From assembly GCA_963662645.2 (NCBI GenBank), contig OY759762.1, positions 2,976,001 through 3,040,000 on the forward strand: 64,000 bases of DNA, read 5' to 3'. Both the position numbers and the translations under genes were made by a program. The DNA comes from Aldehydirespirator sp963662645 (lineage in GTDB: Bacteria > Actinomycetota > Acidimicrobiia > Acidimicrobiales > Aldehydirespiratoraceae). Each line of letters begins with the position of its first letter. Position 1 is the first letter of the stretch. The notes beneath the pieces were generated by a model. That model made no database searches. It saw nothing but the letters and a program-made list of their open reading frames with translations, and was not told the origin of the DNA. Positions 53,409 to 63,903 of the stretch are shown piece by piece.

Positions 53409-53486
53409 ATGGAGCGACTCCTCGACCCAGCCGACCCGGTGCTCGACTGGGACGAGGTCAGAGATGGGCTACTCGACTCGGATTAA
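53409..53486 (+). CDS. Very short ORF, probable remnant of an antitoxin
   Basis: This 25-residue frame (MERLLDPADPVLDWDEVRDG...) overlaps the start of the RelE-like gene. It resembles the C-terminal tail of short antitoxins, which often read LDWDEV near their ends. If so, the N-terminal DNA-binding part has been lost and the RelE-like toxin is nearly an orphan. It could also be a true mini-antitoxin. Confidence 0.35.
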   Translation: MERLLDPADPVLDWDEVRDGLLDSD

Positions 53487-53724
53487 GCGCAGCGCAGCAC
53501 GAGATCTGGCGCGTGTGCCCCGTCACGACCGTGAGCGCATCGTGCACGCGATTGACCGGCTCGGGGACAATCCGCTGGCGGGCAGCCCCCTGAAGGGCGA
53601 TTTGCGGGGTCTGCGCCGGGTGCGAGTCGGCGACTACCGGGTGGTGTACGAGGTGCTCGATGGCGAACTCGTGGTCCTCGCCGCGCTGGTCGCACATCGG
53701 CGGGAGGCCCATCGCCGCCGCTAG
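53464..53724 (+). CDS. RelE/ParE-family toxin
   Basis: This 86-residue protein has the RelE core: YSTRIKRSAARDLARVPRHD, then DNPLAGSPLKGDLRGLRRVR and VGDYRVVYEVLDGELVVLAA. It begins 65 bases after the MazF-like stop and overlaps the preceding short ORF. A complete antitoxin is not adjacent, so it may rely on the 25-residue ORF or on one elsewhere. Family membership is clear. Confidence 0.88.
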   Translation: MGYSTRIKRSAARDLARVPRHDRERIVHAIDRLGDNPLAGSPLKGDLRGLRRVRVGDYRVVYEVLDGELVVLAALVAHRREAHRRR

Positions 53725-53757
53725 TACCGGGCTTCAGGCGCCGCCGGGTCGACGAGA

Positions 53758-54573
53758 TCAGTCTTCGAAGACCGGTGGGCGCTTCTCGGAGCGGGCCAGG
53801 ACGGCCTCCTCGAAGTTGCGGGTGGTCATGCGCACCAGCAGTTGGGCGTTCATCTCCGAGCGCATGTGGGCCGCATAGCTCGACGCCTCCAGCCCGGCCC
53901 ACAGCATCCGCTTGGTGAGCTCGGTGCCGGGCCGGCTGAAAGCGGCGATGCGGGCGCCGATCTCGTAGCAGCGGCTCAGCAGGTCGTCGGGGGCCACCGT
54001 CTCGCTGACCAGGCCTATGCGGGCTGCCTCGTCGGCGTCGACGTCTCGGCCGGTGAGCATGATGTCGAAGGCTCTCGACGATCCGATGGCCCGCGGCAGC
54101 GTGAAGCTGAGACCCAGCTCGGACGCGGTGAGGCCGTTGTTGATGCCGGCCGCCCGGAAGTAGGCCTCGGTGGACGCGATGCGGATGTCGCAGGCCAACG
54201 CCAGGCACATCCCCCCGCCGATGGCCGCTCCGTTGATGGCCGCGATCACCGGCTGGTGCAGGTCTCCGACCAGCTCGATCACCTCGTGGAGCCGGTCGGC
54301 GGCCCGGTGGGCGATGGTTGAACGAGTGAGGCCCTCAATGTAGGGAACCCGGCCCGCGCTCACCATGTCGGCTCCGGAGCAGAAGCCGCGGCCGGCGCCG
54401 GTGACCACCACGGCCCGCACATCGTTGTCGTTGTTGACGTCCCGCAGAGCGTCGGCCAATGGCACCATCACGTCGAAGGCCATGGCGTTCATGCGCTCGG
54501 GCCGGTTGAGGGTCACCAGCGCGATGTGGGGCAGGGGGTGGTCGATCAGTACGAAGTCGTCTACGGGCGCCAT
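53758..54573 (-). CDS. Enoyl-CoA hydratase/isomerase
   Basis: This 271-residue crotonase-fold enzyme shows ALVTLNRPERMNAMAFDV, VVVTGAGRGFCSGADM (oxyanion hole), AAINGAAIGGGMCLALACDI (second oxyanion hole) and FRAAGINNGLTASELG. It hydrates or isomerises an unsaturated acyl-CoA. The Glu set of classical hydratases is partly replaced, so an isomerase role is possible. ATG 54573 is chosen from the usual N-terminus length. It has the same orientation as the SDR at 54777. Confidence 0.9.
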   Translation of the reverse strand: MAPVDDFVLIDHPLPHIALVTLNRPERMNAMAFDVMVPLADALRDVNNDNDVRAVVVTGAGRGFCSGADMVSAGRVPYIEGLTRSTIAHRAADRLHEVIELVGDLHQPVIAAINGAAIGGGMCLALACDIRIASTEAYFRAAGINNGLTASELGLSFTLPRAIGSSRAFDIMLTGRDVDADEAARIGLVSETVAPDDLLSRCYEIGARIAAFSRPGTELTKRMLWAGLEASSYAAHMRSEMNAQLLVRMTTRNFEEAVLARSEKRPPVFED

Positions 54574-54776
54574 GGCGGGCGACGGTAGCAGCCGATAGTC
54601 CAGGCCAGGCTTGACCGCCCCAGTGGGCGGGAGTGACGGACGCCGGCGCGCATCGGAGACATGTTCCGGCCAGCGGTTCGCTAGAGACGATCCTGCCGGG
54701 TGCTGGACTGAGGCCTTCTGCAGCCTGTCCAGCAGCCGACTGCCTGGCACAAGCTCGACCGATCGGCATCGCTTTC

Positions 54777-55556
54777 TCAGTCGGGCAGATCGGGGTGCCA
54801 GGCCGCTCCGTTGATGTGGCCGCCTCCGTCGACGAACAGCGTGTTGCCCGTCATGTACCGGCTGGCGTCCGAGGCCAGGAACACCGCCACCGGCGCGATG
54901 TCGAGGTCGGGGTCGCCGATGCGGCCCATCGGGTTGGAGGCGTCGGCCGCGGCCAGCAGTTCGGGGTGAGCACCCATCACCCGGTTGAAACTGGCCGACT
55001 TGGCTGCCGGGCAGACGATGTTGGCAGTAATGCCCCACCCCGCCCATTCCCGGGCCGCGGTGCGGGTGGCGGACCGCAGCGCCTCCTTGGCCGAGTTGTA
55101 CTCGACGGTGCCCATGTGGGCGTTGACCCCGTTGAGCGAGCACATGTTGATAACCCGGCCCCAACCGTTGGCCCTCATGATCGGCAGCGCCGCGGCCATC
55201 GCCCAGAACGGGCCATAGAACCCCACCGCCATTGCCCGGGCCATCCCGGCCTCCGACTTTCGCTCCACCCGGCTTACCTCACCGCCGCCCCAGGCGTTGT
55301 TGACCAGGATGTCCACCGAGCCCCAGCGCTCAGCCGCATGGGCGACCATGGCCTCGACCGCGGCCCGGTCGCCCACATCGGTGGGCAGGAACTCGCAGGC
55401 GTCGCCGAGCTCGGCAGCCGCGCCGGAACCGAGACCCTCGTCGATCTCGGCCACGAGCACATTGGCGCCCTCAGCCACGAACGCTCGGGCCACCGACCGT
55501 CCGATGCCCTCGCCCGCGCCCGTGACTATCGCAGTTCTGCCGTCGAGCTGCCCCAT
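54777..55556 (-). CDS. SDR-family dehydrogenase
   Basis: This 259-residue classical SDR has TAIVTGAGEGIGRSVARAF (Rossmann glycines), DILVNNAWGGG, the YxxxK motif in VEYNSAKEAL, and the C-terminal FLASDASRYMTGNTLFVDGG. It is probably an NAD(P)-dependent 3-hydroxyacyl or alcohol dehydrogenase. ATG 55556 gives the standard start. The order SDR then enoyl-CoA hydratase suggests a shared pathway, with a 203-base gap in which I see nothing clear. Confidence 0.92.
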   Translation of the reverse strand: MGQLDGRTAIVTGAGEGIGRSVARAFVAEGANVLVAEIDEGLGSGAAAELGDACEFLPTDVGDRAAVEAMVAHAAERWGSVDILVNNAWGGGEVSRVERKSEAGMARAMAVGFYGPFWAMAAALPIMRANGWGRVINMCSLNGVNAHMGTVEYNSAKEALRSATRTAAREWAGWGITANIVCPAAKSASFNRVMGAHPELLAAADASNPMGRIGDPDLDIAPVAVFLASDASRYMTGNTLFVDGGGHINGAAWHPDLPD

Positions 55557-55690
55557 GGCCTGCCTCCCGTCCCGCCGTGTCATGCCGCTGCCTTGCTATT
55601 GTCCATCACGGCGACCGCCGTTGCCCGAGAGGCCGAGCGCATGGACGCCGATTGCCGACAAGGGGCCGCGAGTCGTCAAGCGCGTAGCGC

Positions 55691-55790
55691 GGCCTGAGCG
55701 GCCGGTGAGCGCAGCGAAGGTAGGCGCGTAGCGCGGCGCGAGCGGCCCGAGAGCCGGCAAACGCAGCGGACACGCGCGGGAATCGCCACT
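55691..55790 (-). repeat. Dispersed element cores, copy 4 (two diverged cores)
   Basis: Two reverse-orientation cores (GGCCTGAGCGGCCGGTGAGC and GAGCGGCCCGAGAGCCGG...) lie in the 316-base gap between the SDR start and the acyltransferase start. The second ends CGCGGGAATCGCC, like the GGGAATGACACC of copy 1. Confidence 0.65.
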
Positions 55791-55872
55791 CGTTGGCGCG
55801 AGAAGCGCACGCCTGCCCGCGCGTGCAGGAGTGGTAGACAACCACGGGCAGTCTGTAGGCGAAGGGAGTCAG

Positions 55873-56544
55873 GTGGAGGACCTGCAGCGGAGAGCCCAGC
55901 GCATCGCGGCCAAGCGCAGCTCCATGTGGGTCTACCGCTTCGTACGTCGCACCATCATGACGGTGCTGTACCCCTACTTCCGGGTGAAGCGCCGTGGCAG
56001 GGAGCACCTCGACATCGAAGGACCGGTGATTGTGGCCCCCGTGCACCGGTCCAACCTCGACACGCCGCTGCTGTCGGGGATGAGCCGCCGCCGCCTGCGG
56101 GCGCTGTCCAAGGAGTCGCTTTTCTCTAACCGGTACTTCGGGGCGTTCCTAGCGGCGCTGGGCGCGTTCCCGGTGCGCCGGGGCGCAGCCGACCGTGAGG
56201 CGATCCGTGAGGCGGTCAAGATGCTCGATGCGGGCGAGCAGGTCGTGGTGTTCCCCGAGGGCACCCGCCAGACGGGACCCCGTGTAGAGACGGTGTTCGA
56301 CGGCGTGAGCTACCTCGCGTCCCGAACCGGCGCGGCCATCGTGCCGGTCGGCATCGCCGGCACTGAGGCCGCGATGACCACCGGCACCCGTCTGCCTCGG
56401 CCGGTCAGGGTGGCCATGGTTGCCGGCCCGCCCATTCGCCCGACAGAGGGACGAATGACCCGCCCTCAGATGAGCCGCTTCTCCGAGTTAGTGCGCGAGC
56501 GCCTCCAAGCCGTCTTCGACGAGGCGCAAGCACTGGTCGACTGA
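55873..56544 (+). CDS. plsC: 1-acylglycerol-3-phosphate acyltransferase
   Basis: This 223-residue acyltransferase has the catalytic HxxxxD motif (VHRSNLD) and the glycerol-phosphate motif VVFPEGTR, plus FLAALGAFPVRRGA and AIVPVGIAGTE. It transfers an acyl chain to the sn-2 position of lysophosphatidic acid or a related lipid in the inner leaflet. The GTG at 55873 follows GAAGGGAGTC. An isolated gene with no phospholipid operon nearby; other acceptors are possible. Confidence 0.87.
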   Translation: MEDLQRRAQRIAAKRSSMWVYRFVRRTIMTVLYPYFRVKRRGREHLDIEGPVIVAPVHRSNLDTPLLSGMSRRRLRALSKESLFSNRYFGAFLAALGAFPVRRGAADREAIREAVKMLDAGEQVVVFPEGTRQTGPRVETVFDGVSYLASRTGAAIVPVGIAGTEAAMTTGTRLPRPVRVAMVAGPPIRPTEGRMTRPQMSRFSELVRERLQAVFDEAQALVD

Positions 56545-56548
56545 GCGA

Positions 56549-56718
56549 GCCCGAATAGGTGACGGCCGCTCGCGCCGCGACGGTGTCATTCCCGCTCTTG
56601 TTGGCTGCGTTCATGGGCCGCTCGGGCCTGGTGCCCGTTCTTGTTGGCTGCGTTCATGGGCCGCTCAGACCCTAGGGCCCCGCTGTTCCAGACTGATCGC
56701 GCCCGCCTATTGGCTCGG
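56549..56718 (+). repeat. Dispersed inverted-repeat-flanked element, copy 5 (two tandem cores)
   Basis: The outer ends CCCGAATAGGTG and CGCCCGCCTATTGGCTCG are inverted, as in copy 3. Inside are two cores (TTCCCGCTCTTGTTGGCTGC... and CCCGTTCTTGTTGGCTGCG...) 45 bases apart. The element fills the gap between plsC and icd. Confidence 0.8.
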
Positions 56719-56760
56719 CCTCCGAACGGCCCACAAGGGGTGCCGATAGCCTCGGTATAC

Positions 56761-57957
<1,197 letters not shown>

Positions 57958-57970
57958 CCGGCTTGCCTGA

Positions 57971-58170
57971 AATTGGCAGCGTTTTGGCCCCTATAGGGCG
58001 CGTTCTGCTGCCAGTTCGGTTCGTGGGCGGGATCTGTCAGAGAATTGGCAGCGTTTTGGCCGCTATAGGGCGCGTTCTGCTGCCAGTTCGGTTCGTGGGC
58101 GGGCTCTGTCAGAGAATTGGCAGCGTTTTGGCCCCTATAGGGCGCGTTCTGCTGCCAGTTCGGTTCGTGG
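57971..58170. repeat. 72-bp-period palindromic repeat, three copies (locus B)
   Basis: Copies start at 57971, 58043 and 58115, exactly 72 bases apart. Each carries AATTGGCAGCGTTTTGGC, a central CTATAG within GCCCCTATAGGGC, and GCGTTCTGCTGCCAGTTCGG. The arms GGCAGC/GCTGCC and the inner GCCC/GGGC can pair. It lies between icd and the co-directional ABC transporter. Confidence 0.92.
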
Positions 58171-58180
58171 GGAGAACGCG

Positions 58181-59935
58181 GTGAGGGCCTCCCGCCAGAG
58201 CATGGCCCGCCGGGGCTTCCGGCTGATCATGCGTTCCGTGCGGGCCCACCCCGGGCCGCACGCATTGGCCATGGTCGGGGCCCTCGGATTCGTGGTCGCC
58301 ACCGTGGGCAGCGCCTGGCTGCTGGGCTGGATCACGGACGAGGTGATCGTCGCGGAAGGCACCCAGCGAAGCGGCGCGGTGGTGGCGGCAGTCGCAGTGA
58401 TCGGTGTGGCGCTGGCCAGCGGCGTGTCGGTGGTGCTGCGGCGCTGGTACCTGGCGATGGCCGAGCTGCGCACCCAGCGGGACTGGCGTCGGTCCCTGCT
58501 GCACCGGTATCTGGACCTGCCCATGGACTTCCATCGCCGGCGCTCCCCCGGCGAGCTGCTGGCCCACGCCGATGCGGACGTCAACTCGGCGACCATGGTG
58601 CTCAAGCCGCTGGCCTTCGCGGTCAGCGTGATGGTGCTAGTGCTTGTCACGCTGGCGGTCCTGTTGACGGCTCACCCGCTCATGGCATTGATCGCGGCCG
58701 TGCTGTTCCCCGCTCTGGCGGTGATCTCCCGTGTCTACACCCGGCGGGTGGAGGGGCCCTCCGCAGAGGTGCAGCGCCGGGTGGGGGAGGTCTCGGCCGT
58801 CGCCCATGAGAGCTTCGACGGAGCGGTGGTGGTCAAGACGCTGGGGCGCGAGCCCTTCGAGGTGAAGCGGATGCTCGCGGCCTCCGAGCGACTGCGCACC
58901 GAGCGCGTCAGGGTCGGCCGGATGCGGGGCACCTTCGAGCCGGTCATCGATGCGCTCCCCACCGCGGGCGCCATCGTGCTGCTGCTCGTGGGGGCGTGGC
59001 TGGTGGACCGCGGCTCGGCCACGCCCGGCGACCTCGTGCTGGCGACGACGCTGTTCTCGCTGCTGGCCATGCCGCTGCTCATAGTCGGCTTCTTCCTGGA
59101 GGAGATGCCTCGCTCGGTGGTGTCGCTGGAGCGGGTGGACAGCGTTCTCGACCAGCCCGTGCCGGATGCGGTCCCGCCCGCTGGCGGTGTTCGGCCGCTG
59201 CATGAAGGCCCCTTGGGCCTGGAGATCGACGACCTGGCGGTGGGCTACGGCCCGAGGCGGGTGCTCGACGGGCTGTCGCTGGCGATCCGGCCCGGCGAGA
59301 CGGTGGCGCTCGTGGGGGCCACCGGCGCGGGCAAGTCAACCCTGCTGGAGACCGTCGCCGGCCTCAACGCCCCGGAGCGGGGCTCGATCTGCCTCTCGGG
59401 CGTGGACGCGGCCAGCGTGTCGCCCGACGAGCTGCACGCCGCGGTGGCTCTGGTGTTCCAGGAGGCGTTCCTGTTCACCGACTCCATTGCCGAGAACGTG
59501 ACGCTCCGCACCGGCGGTGCCCGCGACGGTCTGGGACCGGCGCTGGGGGTGGCCGCGGCGGGCGAGTTCGTGGGGGCCCTGCCCGACGGCGCGGCCACGG
59601 TCGTGGGCGAGCGGGGCCTGACCCTGTCGGGCGGGCAGCGCCAGCGGGTGGCTCTGGCGAGAGCGCTGGTGCGCTCACCCCGGCTGCTGATGCTCGACGA
59701 CGCCACCAGCGCGGTGGACCCAGTGGTGGAGGGCGAGATCCTGGCCAACCTGCGACGCGACGTCGACAGCACGGTGTTGGTGGTGGCCCACCGGCTCTCC
59801 ACGATCGAGCTCGCCGACCGGGTGGCCTATCTCTCCGGCGGGCGCATTGTCGCCACCGGAACCCACACCGAGTTGATGGCTCGCGACGACTACCGCGCCC
59901 TGGTATCCGCCTACGAGCAGGCAGCCGTGCCGTGA
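58181..59935 (+). CDS. ABC exporter half-transporter, degenerate-site subunit
   Basis: This 584-residue protein has an N-terminal six-TM exporter domain (about 1-320) fused to a nucleotide-binding domain. Walker A is GATGAGKST (about 378-386) and the signature is LSGGQRQRVALARAL. The Walker B end is LLMLDDATSAVDP, where the catalytic Glu is Asp. In heterodimeric exporters one half has exactly this change and forms the weak ATP site. The GTG at 58181 follows GGGGAGA. Its stop overlaps the start of the partner gene, so the two form one exporter. The substrate is unknown. Confidence 0.9.
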   Translation: MRASRQSMARRGFRLIMRSVRAHPGPHALAMVGALGFVVATVGSAWLLGWITDEVIVAEGTQRSGAVVAAVAVIGVALASGVSVVLRRWYLAMAELRTQRDWRRSLLHRYLDLPMDFHRRRSPGELLAHADADVNSATMVLKPLAFAVSVMVLVLVTLAVLLTAHPLMALIAAVLFPALAVISRVYTRRVEGPSAEVQRRVGEVSAVAHESFDGAVVVKTLGREPFEVKRMLAASERLRTERVRVGRMRGTFEPVIDALPTAGAIVLLLVGAWLVDRGSATPGDLVLATTLFSLLAMPLLIVGFFLEEMPRSVVSLERVDSVLDQPVPDAVPPAGGVRPLHEGPLGLEIDDLAVGYGPRRVLDGLSLAIRPGETVALVGATGAGKSTLLETVAGLNAPERGSICLSGVDAASVSPDELHAAVALVFQEAFLFTDSIAENVTLRTGGARDGLGPALGVAAAGEFVGALPDGAATVVGERGLTLSGGQRQRVALARALVRSPRLLMLDDATSAVDPVVEGEILANLRRDVDSTVLVVAHRLSTIELADRVAYLSGGRIVATGTHTELMARDDYRALVSAYEQAAVP

Positions 59936-61878
59936 GCGATCCCGCGGCGGTGCCCGGGCCCGGTCAGAGGGACGAGTCGGGCGACGGTGAGTCGGTCGGC
60001 GGTGCCGTGAGCGATCCCGCGGCGGCACCCACACACGATCAGGGGTCCGACAGCCGGCAGGCAGCCATAGCGCCCGAGCCCGAGGAGGGCGCGGAGGAGC
60101 CGGTCCGAGCGCTTGTCGTCTTGCGCAGGGGCATCGCCATGAGCGAGGCGCTGCGCCGCGGCCTGGGCGTCACCGCGTCGGTGGCGCTGCTGGCCGCGGC
60201 GGGGCGGCTCATGGTGCCCATCCTGGTGCAGCTCGTGCTGGACCACGGAGTGCTCGGTCCGAACGGCTACCGGCCCGGCGTCGTGTGGGCGCTCTCCGCG
60301 GGCGCGCTGGGGGTGCTGCTCGCGGTGATGGCTGCGAGCCGGACCGCGTACATCCGCCTGGTCCAGATGGCGGAGTCGGTGCTTCTGTCGCTGCGGGTGC
60401 GGGCCTTCGAGCACATCCATCGTCTCAGCCTCTCCACCCACACCGAGTCGCGCCGCGGCGTGCTCGTGGCCAGGGTCACCAGCGACATCGAGGCGCTCGC
60501 CATGTTCATGCAGTGGGGCGCGATGTCCTGGATCATCAACCCGGTTCTCATCGTGGGGACCCTTGCCGCAATGACCTGGTACAGCTGGCAGCTGACCTTG
60601 TTGGTGGTGGCCGTGCACCTTCCGCTGCTGCCGTTCCTGCGGTGGGTGCAGCGGCGCCAGCTCGCCGCCTACACCGCGGTCCGCGACCGGGTGGCGGACA
60701 CGCTGGGCCACACCAGTGAGGCGGTGTCGGCCGCACCGGTCATCCGGTCCTACGGCTACACCGAGGCGGTGCGGACCCGGCTCGACTCGGCCGTCGACCG
60801 CCAGTACCGCTCCCAGCTCAGAGCCCACAAGTGGTTCACCCTGATGCTGCCCACCGTCGAGTTGGTGTCGGCGCTGGCGCTGGCCGCGGTGATCGTCGTC
60901 GGCGTGTGGCAGGCCGACGAACTCGGCCTGGGGCCGGGTGGGCTCGTGGCCTTCGTGTTCCTGGTACGCCTGCTGATCAGACCGATCGCCGAGCTCGGCG
61001 AGGTGTTCGACCACACCCAGACCGCGCTGGCGGCTTGGTGGAAGATCCTCGGCGTGCTCGACATGCAAGTCGATGTGCCCGAACCGGCCTCCGGCAACGC
61101 CTGCGACCTGCCGCCAGGCCCTCTGGCCGTCGAGGTGCGGTCGGTGGACTTCGCCTACCGCACCGGGGGGCTGGTGCTGCGCGGCGTGAACATGTCGATC
61201 CCGGCGGACACAGACGTGGCGGTGGTGGGCGAGACCGGGTCGGGCAAGACGACCTTCGCCCGGCTGCTGGCCCGCCTCGCCGACCCCGCCGAGGGAGAGG
61301 TGCTGGTCGGCGGGGTGGACCTGCGGAACGTCGCGCCCGAGGCCCGTCGGCGGGGGATCCGCATGGTCCCCCAGGACGGCTTCCTGTTCGCTGCCACCGT
61401 CGAGGACAACATTCGCTACGGAAGGCCGGGGGCTACGGCAGCCGACGCGGCCGCGGCCATCGACGAGCTGGGGCTGCGGGACTGGCTGGACGGTCTGCCC
61501 TCGGGCATGCAGACCCCGGTCGGTCAGCGGGGCGGCCGGCTGTCGGTGGGCGAGCGCCAGTTGGTGGCGCTGGCCCGGGCCCAGGTGGCCGACCCGGGGC
61601 TGCTGATCCTGGACGAGGCCACCTCCGCGGTGGACCCTGAGACTGAGGAGGCGCTGGCTGCAGCCATGGCCCGTCTCGCGGTGGGCCGGACCACGGTGTC
61701 GGTGGCCCACCGTCTGAGCACCGCGGAGCGAGCCGACCTGGTGCTGGTGTTCGACGGTGGCCGGGTCGTGGAGCAGGGCACCCACAACCGGCTGGTCGCC
61801 GCGGGCGGCGTCTACGCCCGGCTGCACGAGTCCTGGGTGGGCAACACCCGCCGGACCACGCTCAGCGCAAGCATCTAG
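59932..61878 (+). CDS. ABC exporter half-transporter, catalytic subunit
   Basis: This 648-residue partner of the upstream gene has an N-terminal acidic, low-complexity tail (about 1-60) before six TM helices. Its nucleotide-binding domain has Walker A GETGSGKTT (about 433-441), Walker B LLILDEATSAVDP with the catalytic Glu, and a non-standard signature LSVGERQLVALARAQ. The combination (intact Glu here, Asp in the partner, altered signature here) is what heterodimeric exporters show. It starts at GTG 59932, four bases inside the previous gene. Confidence 0.9.
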   Translation: MSDPAAVPGPGQRDESGDGESVGGAVSDPAAAPTHDQGSDSRQAAIAPEPEEGAEEPVRALVVLRRGIAMSEALRRGLGVTASVALLAAAGRLMVPILVQLVLDHGVLGPNGYRPGVVWALSAGALGVLLAVMAASRTAYIRLVQMAESVLLSLRVRAFEHIHRLSLSTHTESRRGVLVARVTSDIEALAMFMQWGAMSWIINPVLIVGTLAAMTWYSWQLTLLVVAVHLPLLPFLRWVQRRQLAAYTAVRDRVADTLGHTSEAVSAAPVIRSYGYTEAVRTRLDSAVDRQYRSQLRAHKWFTLMLPTVELVSALALAAVIVVGVWQADELGLGPGGLVAFVFLVRLLIRPIAELGEVFDHTQTALAAWWKILGVLDMQVDVPEPASGNACDLPPGPLAVEVRSVDFAYRTGGLVLRGVNMSIPADTDVAVVGETGSGKTTFARLLARLADPAEGEVLVGGVDLRNVAPEARRRGIRMVPQDGFLFAATVEDNIRYGRPGATAADAAAAIDELGLRDWLDGLPSGMQTPVGQRGGRLSVGERQLVALARAQVADPGLLILDEATSAVDPETEEALAAAMARLAVGRTTVSVAHRLSTAERADLVLVFDGGRVVEQGTHNRLVAAGGVYARLHESWVGNTRRTTLSASI

Positions 61879-61920
61879 AGGCCGCTGGCCCTCCGACACG
61901 CACCGGCTACCGTGGCTGCC

Positions 61921-62907
<987 letters not shown>

Positions 62908-62930
62908 AGGCCGGATGCCATGCTGCTGGG

Positions 62931-62975
62931 AATTGGCAGCCCTGAGATCCCGATTGGGTCTCGTCCGCTGCCAAT
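62931..62975. repeat. Diverged relative of the 72-bp palindromic repeat (locus C)
   Basis: AATTGGCAGCCCTGAGATCC and CCGCTGCCAATCCGCG keep the outer GGCAGC/GCTGCC hairpin arms but have a different middle, with GAGATCCCGA and GGGTCTC. It is a single copy between mdh and fpg. Confidence 0.7.
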
Positions 62976-63018
62976 CCGCGTAGGAACGGCTCCAGCGGAC
63001 CTCTGAGGGGCTGCGGCC

Positions 63019-63882
63019 ATGCCGGAATTGCCGGAAGTTGCAGCCCACGCCGAGCGGCTGTCATCCGGGTTCGCAGGAACACCGCTGGCCCGGTTCGAGC
63101 CGCTGCACCCGGCGGTGCTCAAGACCTTCGACCCCCGTCCTGCCGCCGCGGCGGGCAGGGTGCTCAGCGCGGTCGGGCATCGCGGCAAGTACCTGTTGCT
63201 GCGCGTCGGCCCGGACGACGACGAGCGCCAGGGTCCGAATCTCACGTTCGTGGTCCATCTCATGCAGGCCGGCCGGCTGCGCATCGACACCACGCAGGCC
63301 CGCAAACCACGGGGCGGCATGGCCCGCTGGACCTTCTCCGACGCCCGGGCGCTTCTGCTCACCGAGGCTGGCACTGAGCGCCGAGCCGGTGTTTGGCTGC
63401 TGGCCGGCGACCCGGGCGCGGTCGAGCCGCTAGTGCGTCTCGGACCCGATGCCCACACCATCGACCGCGACGAGCTCGCGCAGCGCCTGGCCGCGGCCAG
63501 CGAGCGCGTGCACGGCTTCCTGCGAGATCAGTCGCATCTGGCCGGGATCGGCCGCCTGCTTGCCAACGAGATACTGCACTCGGCCCGGATCTCGCCCTTC
63601 GCCAACGCGTCGCGTCTCGACGGCGAGGCCGTCGACCGTCTGCATGCCGCCATCGCCACATCCATCGCAAGGGGTCTGGCCGCGGAGCGGGAGCGCGAGG
63701 ACATGGGCCGCTCCCAGGATCGGCCCAGCGACGTCCACCATCGAGTGGGCGAGCCGTGCCCGGCATGCGGAGACACGGTGCGCTCGGTCGAGTACCGCCG
63801 CTACCGCGTGGCCTACTGTCCCGCCTGCCAGACCGGGGGCAAGGTCCTGGCCGACAACACCACCAGCCGCTTCCTCAAGTAG
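63019..63882 (+). CDS. Formamidopyrimidine-DNA glycosylase family (Fpg/Nei)
   Basis: This 287-residue DNA repair glycosylase removes oxidised bases and cuts the strand. It starts MPELPEVAAHAERLSSGF (catalytic Pro2/Glu3) and has the helix-two-turn-helix segment QSHLAGIGRLLANEILHSAR. It ends with a zinc finger CPACGDTV...YCPACQTGGKVL. The conserved Lys (VGHRGKYLLLRV) is present. The sequence does not settle whether it prefers 8-oxoguanine (Fpg) or oxidised pyrimidines (Nei). Confidence 0.92.
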   Translation: MPELPEVAAHAERLSSGFAGTPLARFEPLHPAVLKTFDPRPAAAAGRVLSAVGHRGKYLLLRVGPDDDERQGPNLTFVVHLMQAGRLRIDTTQARKPRGGMARWTFSDARALLLTEAGTERRAGVWLLAGDPGAVEPLVRLGPDAHTIDRDELAQRLAAASERVHGFLRDQSHLAGIGRLLANEILHSARISPFANASRLDGEAVDRLHAAIATSIARGLAAEREREDMGRSQDRPSDVHHRVGEPCPACGDTVRSVEYRRYRVAYCPACQTGGKVLADNTTSRFLK

Positions 63883-63903
63883 ACGGTCAACCGCTGCAGG
63901 CGG

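Noticed and set aside
57971..58170. Possible CRISPR array
   Set aside because: The whole 72-base unit is repeated with almost no variation, so there are no unique spacers, and no cas genes are present.
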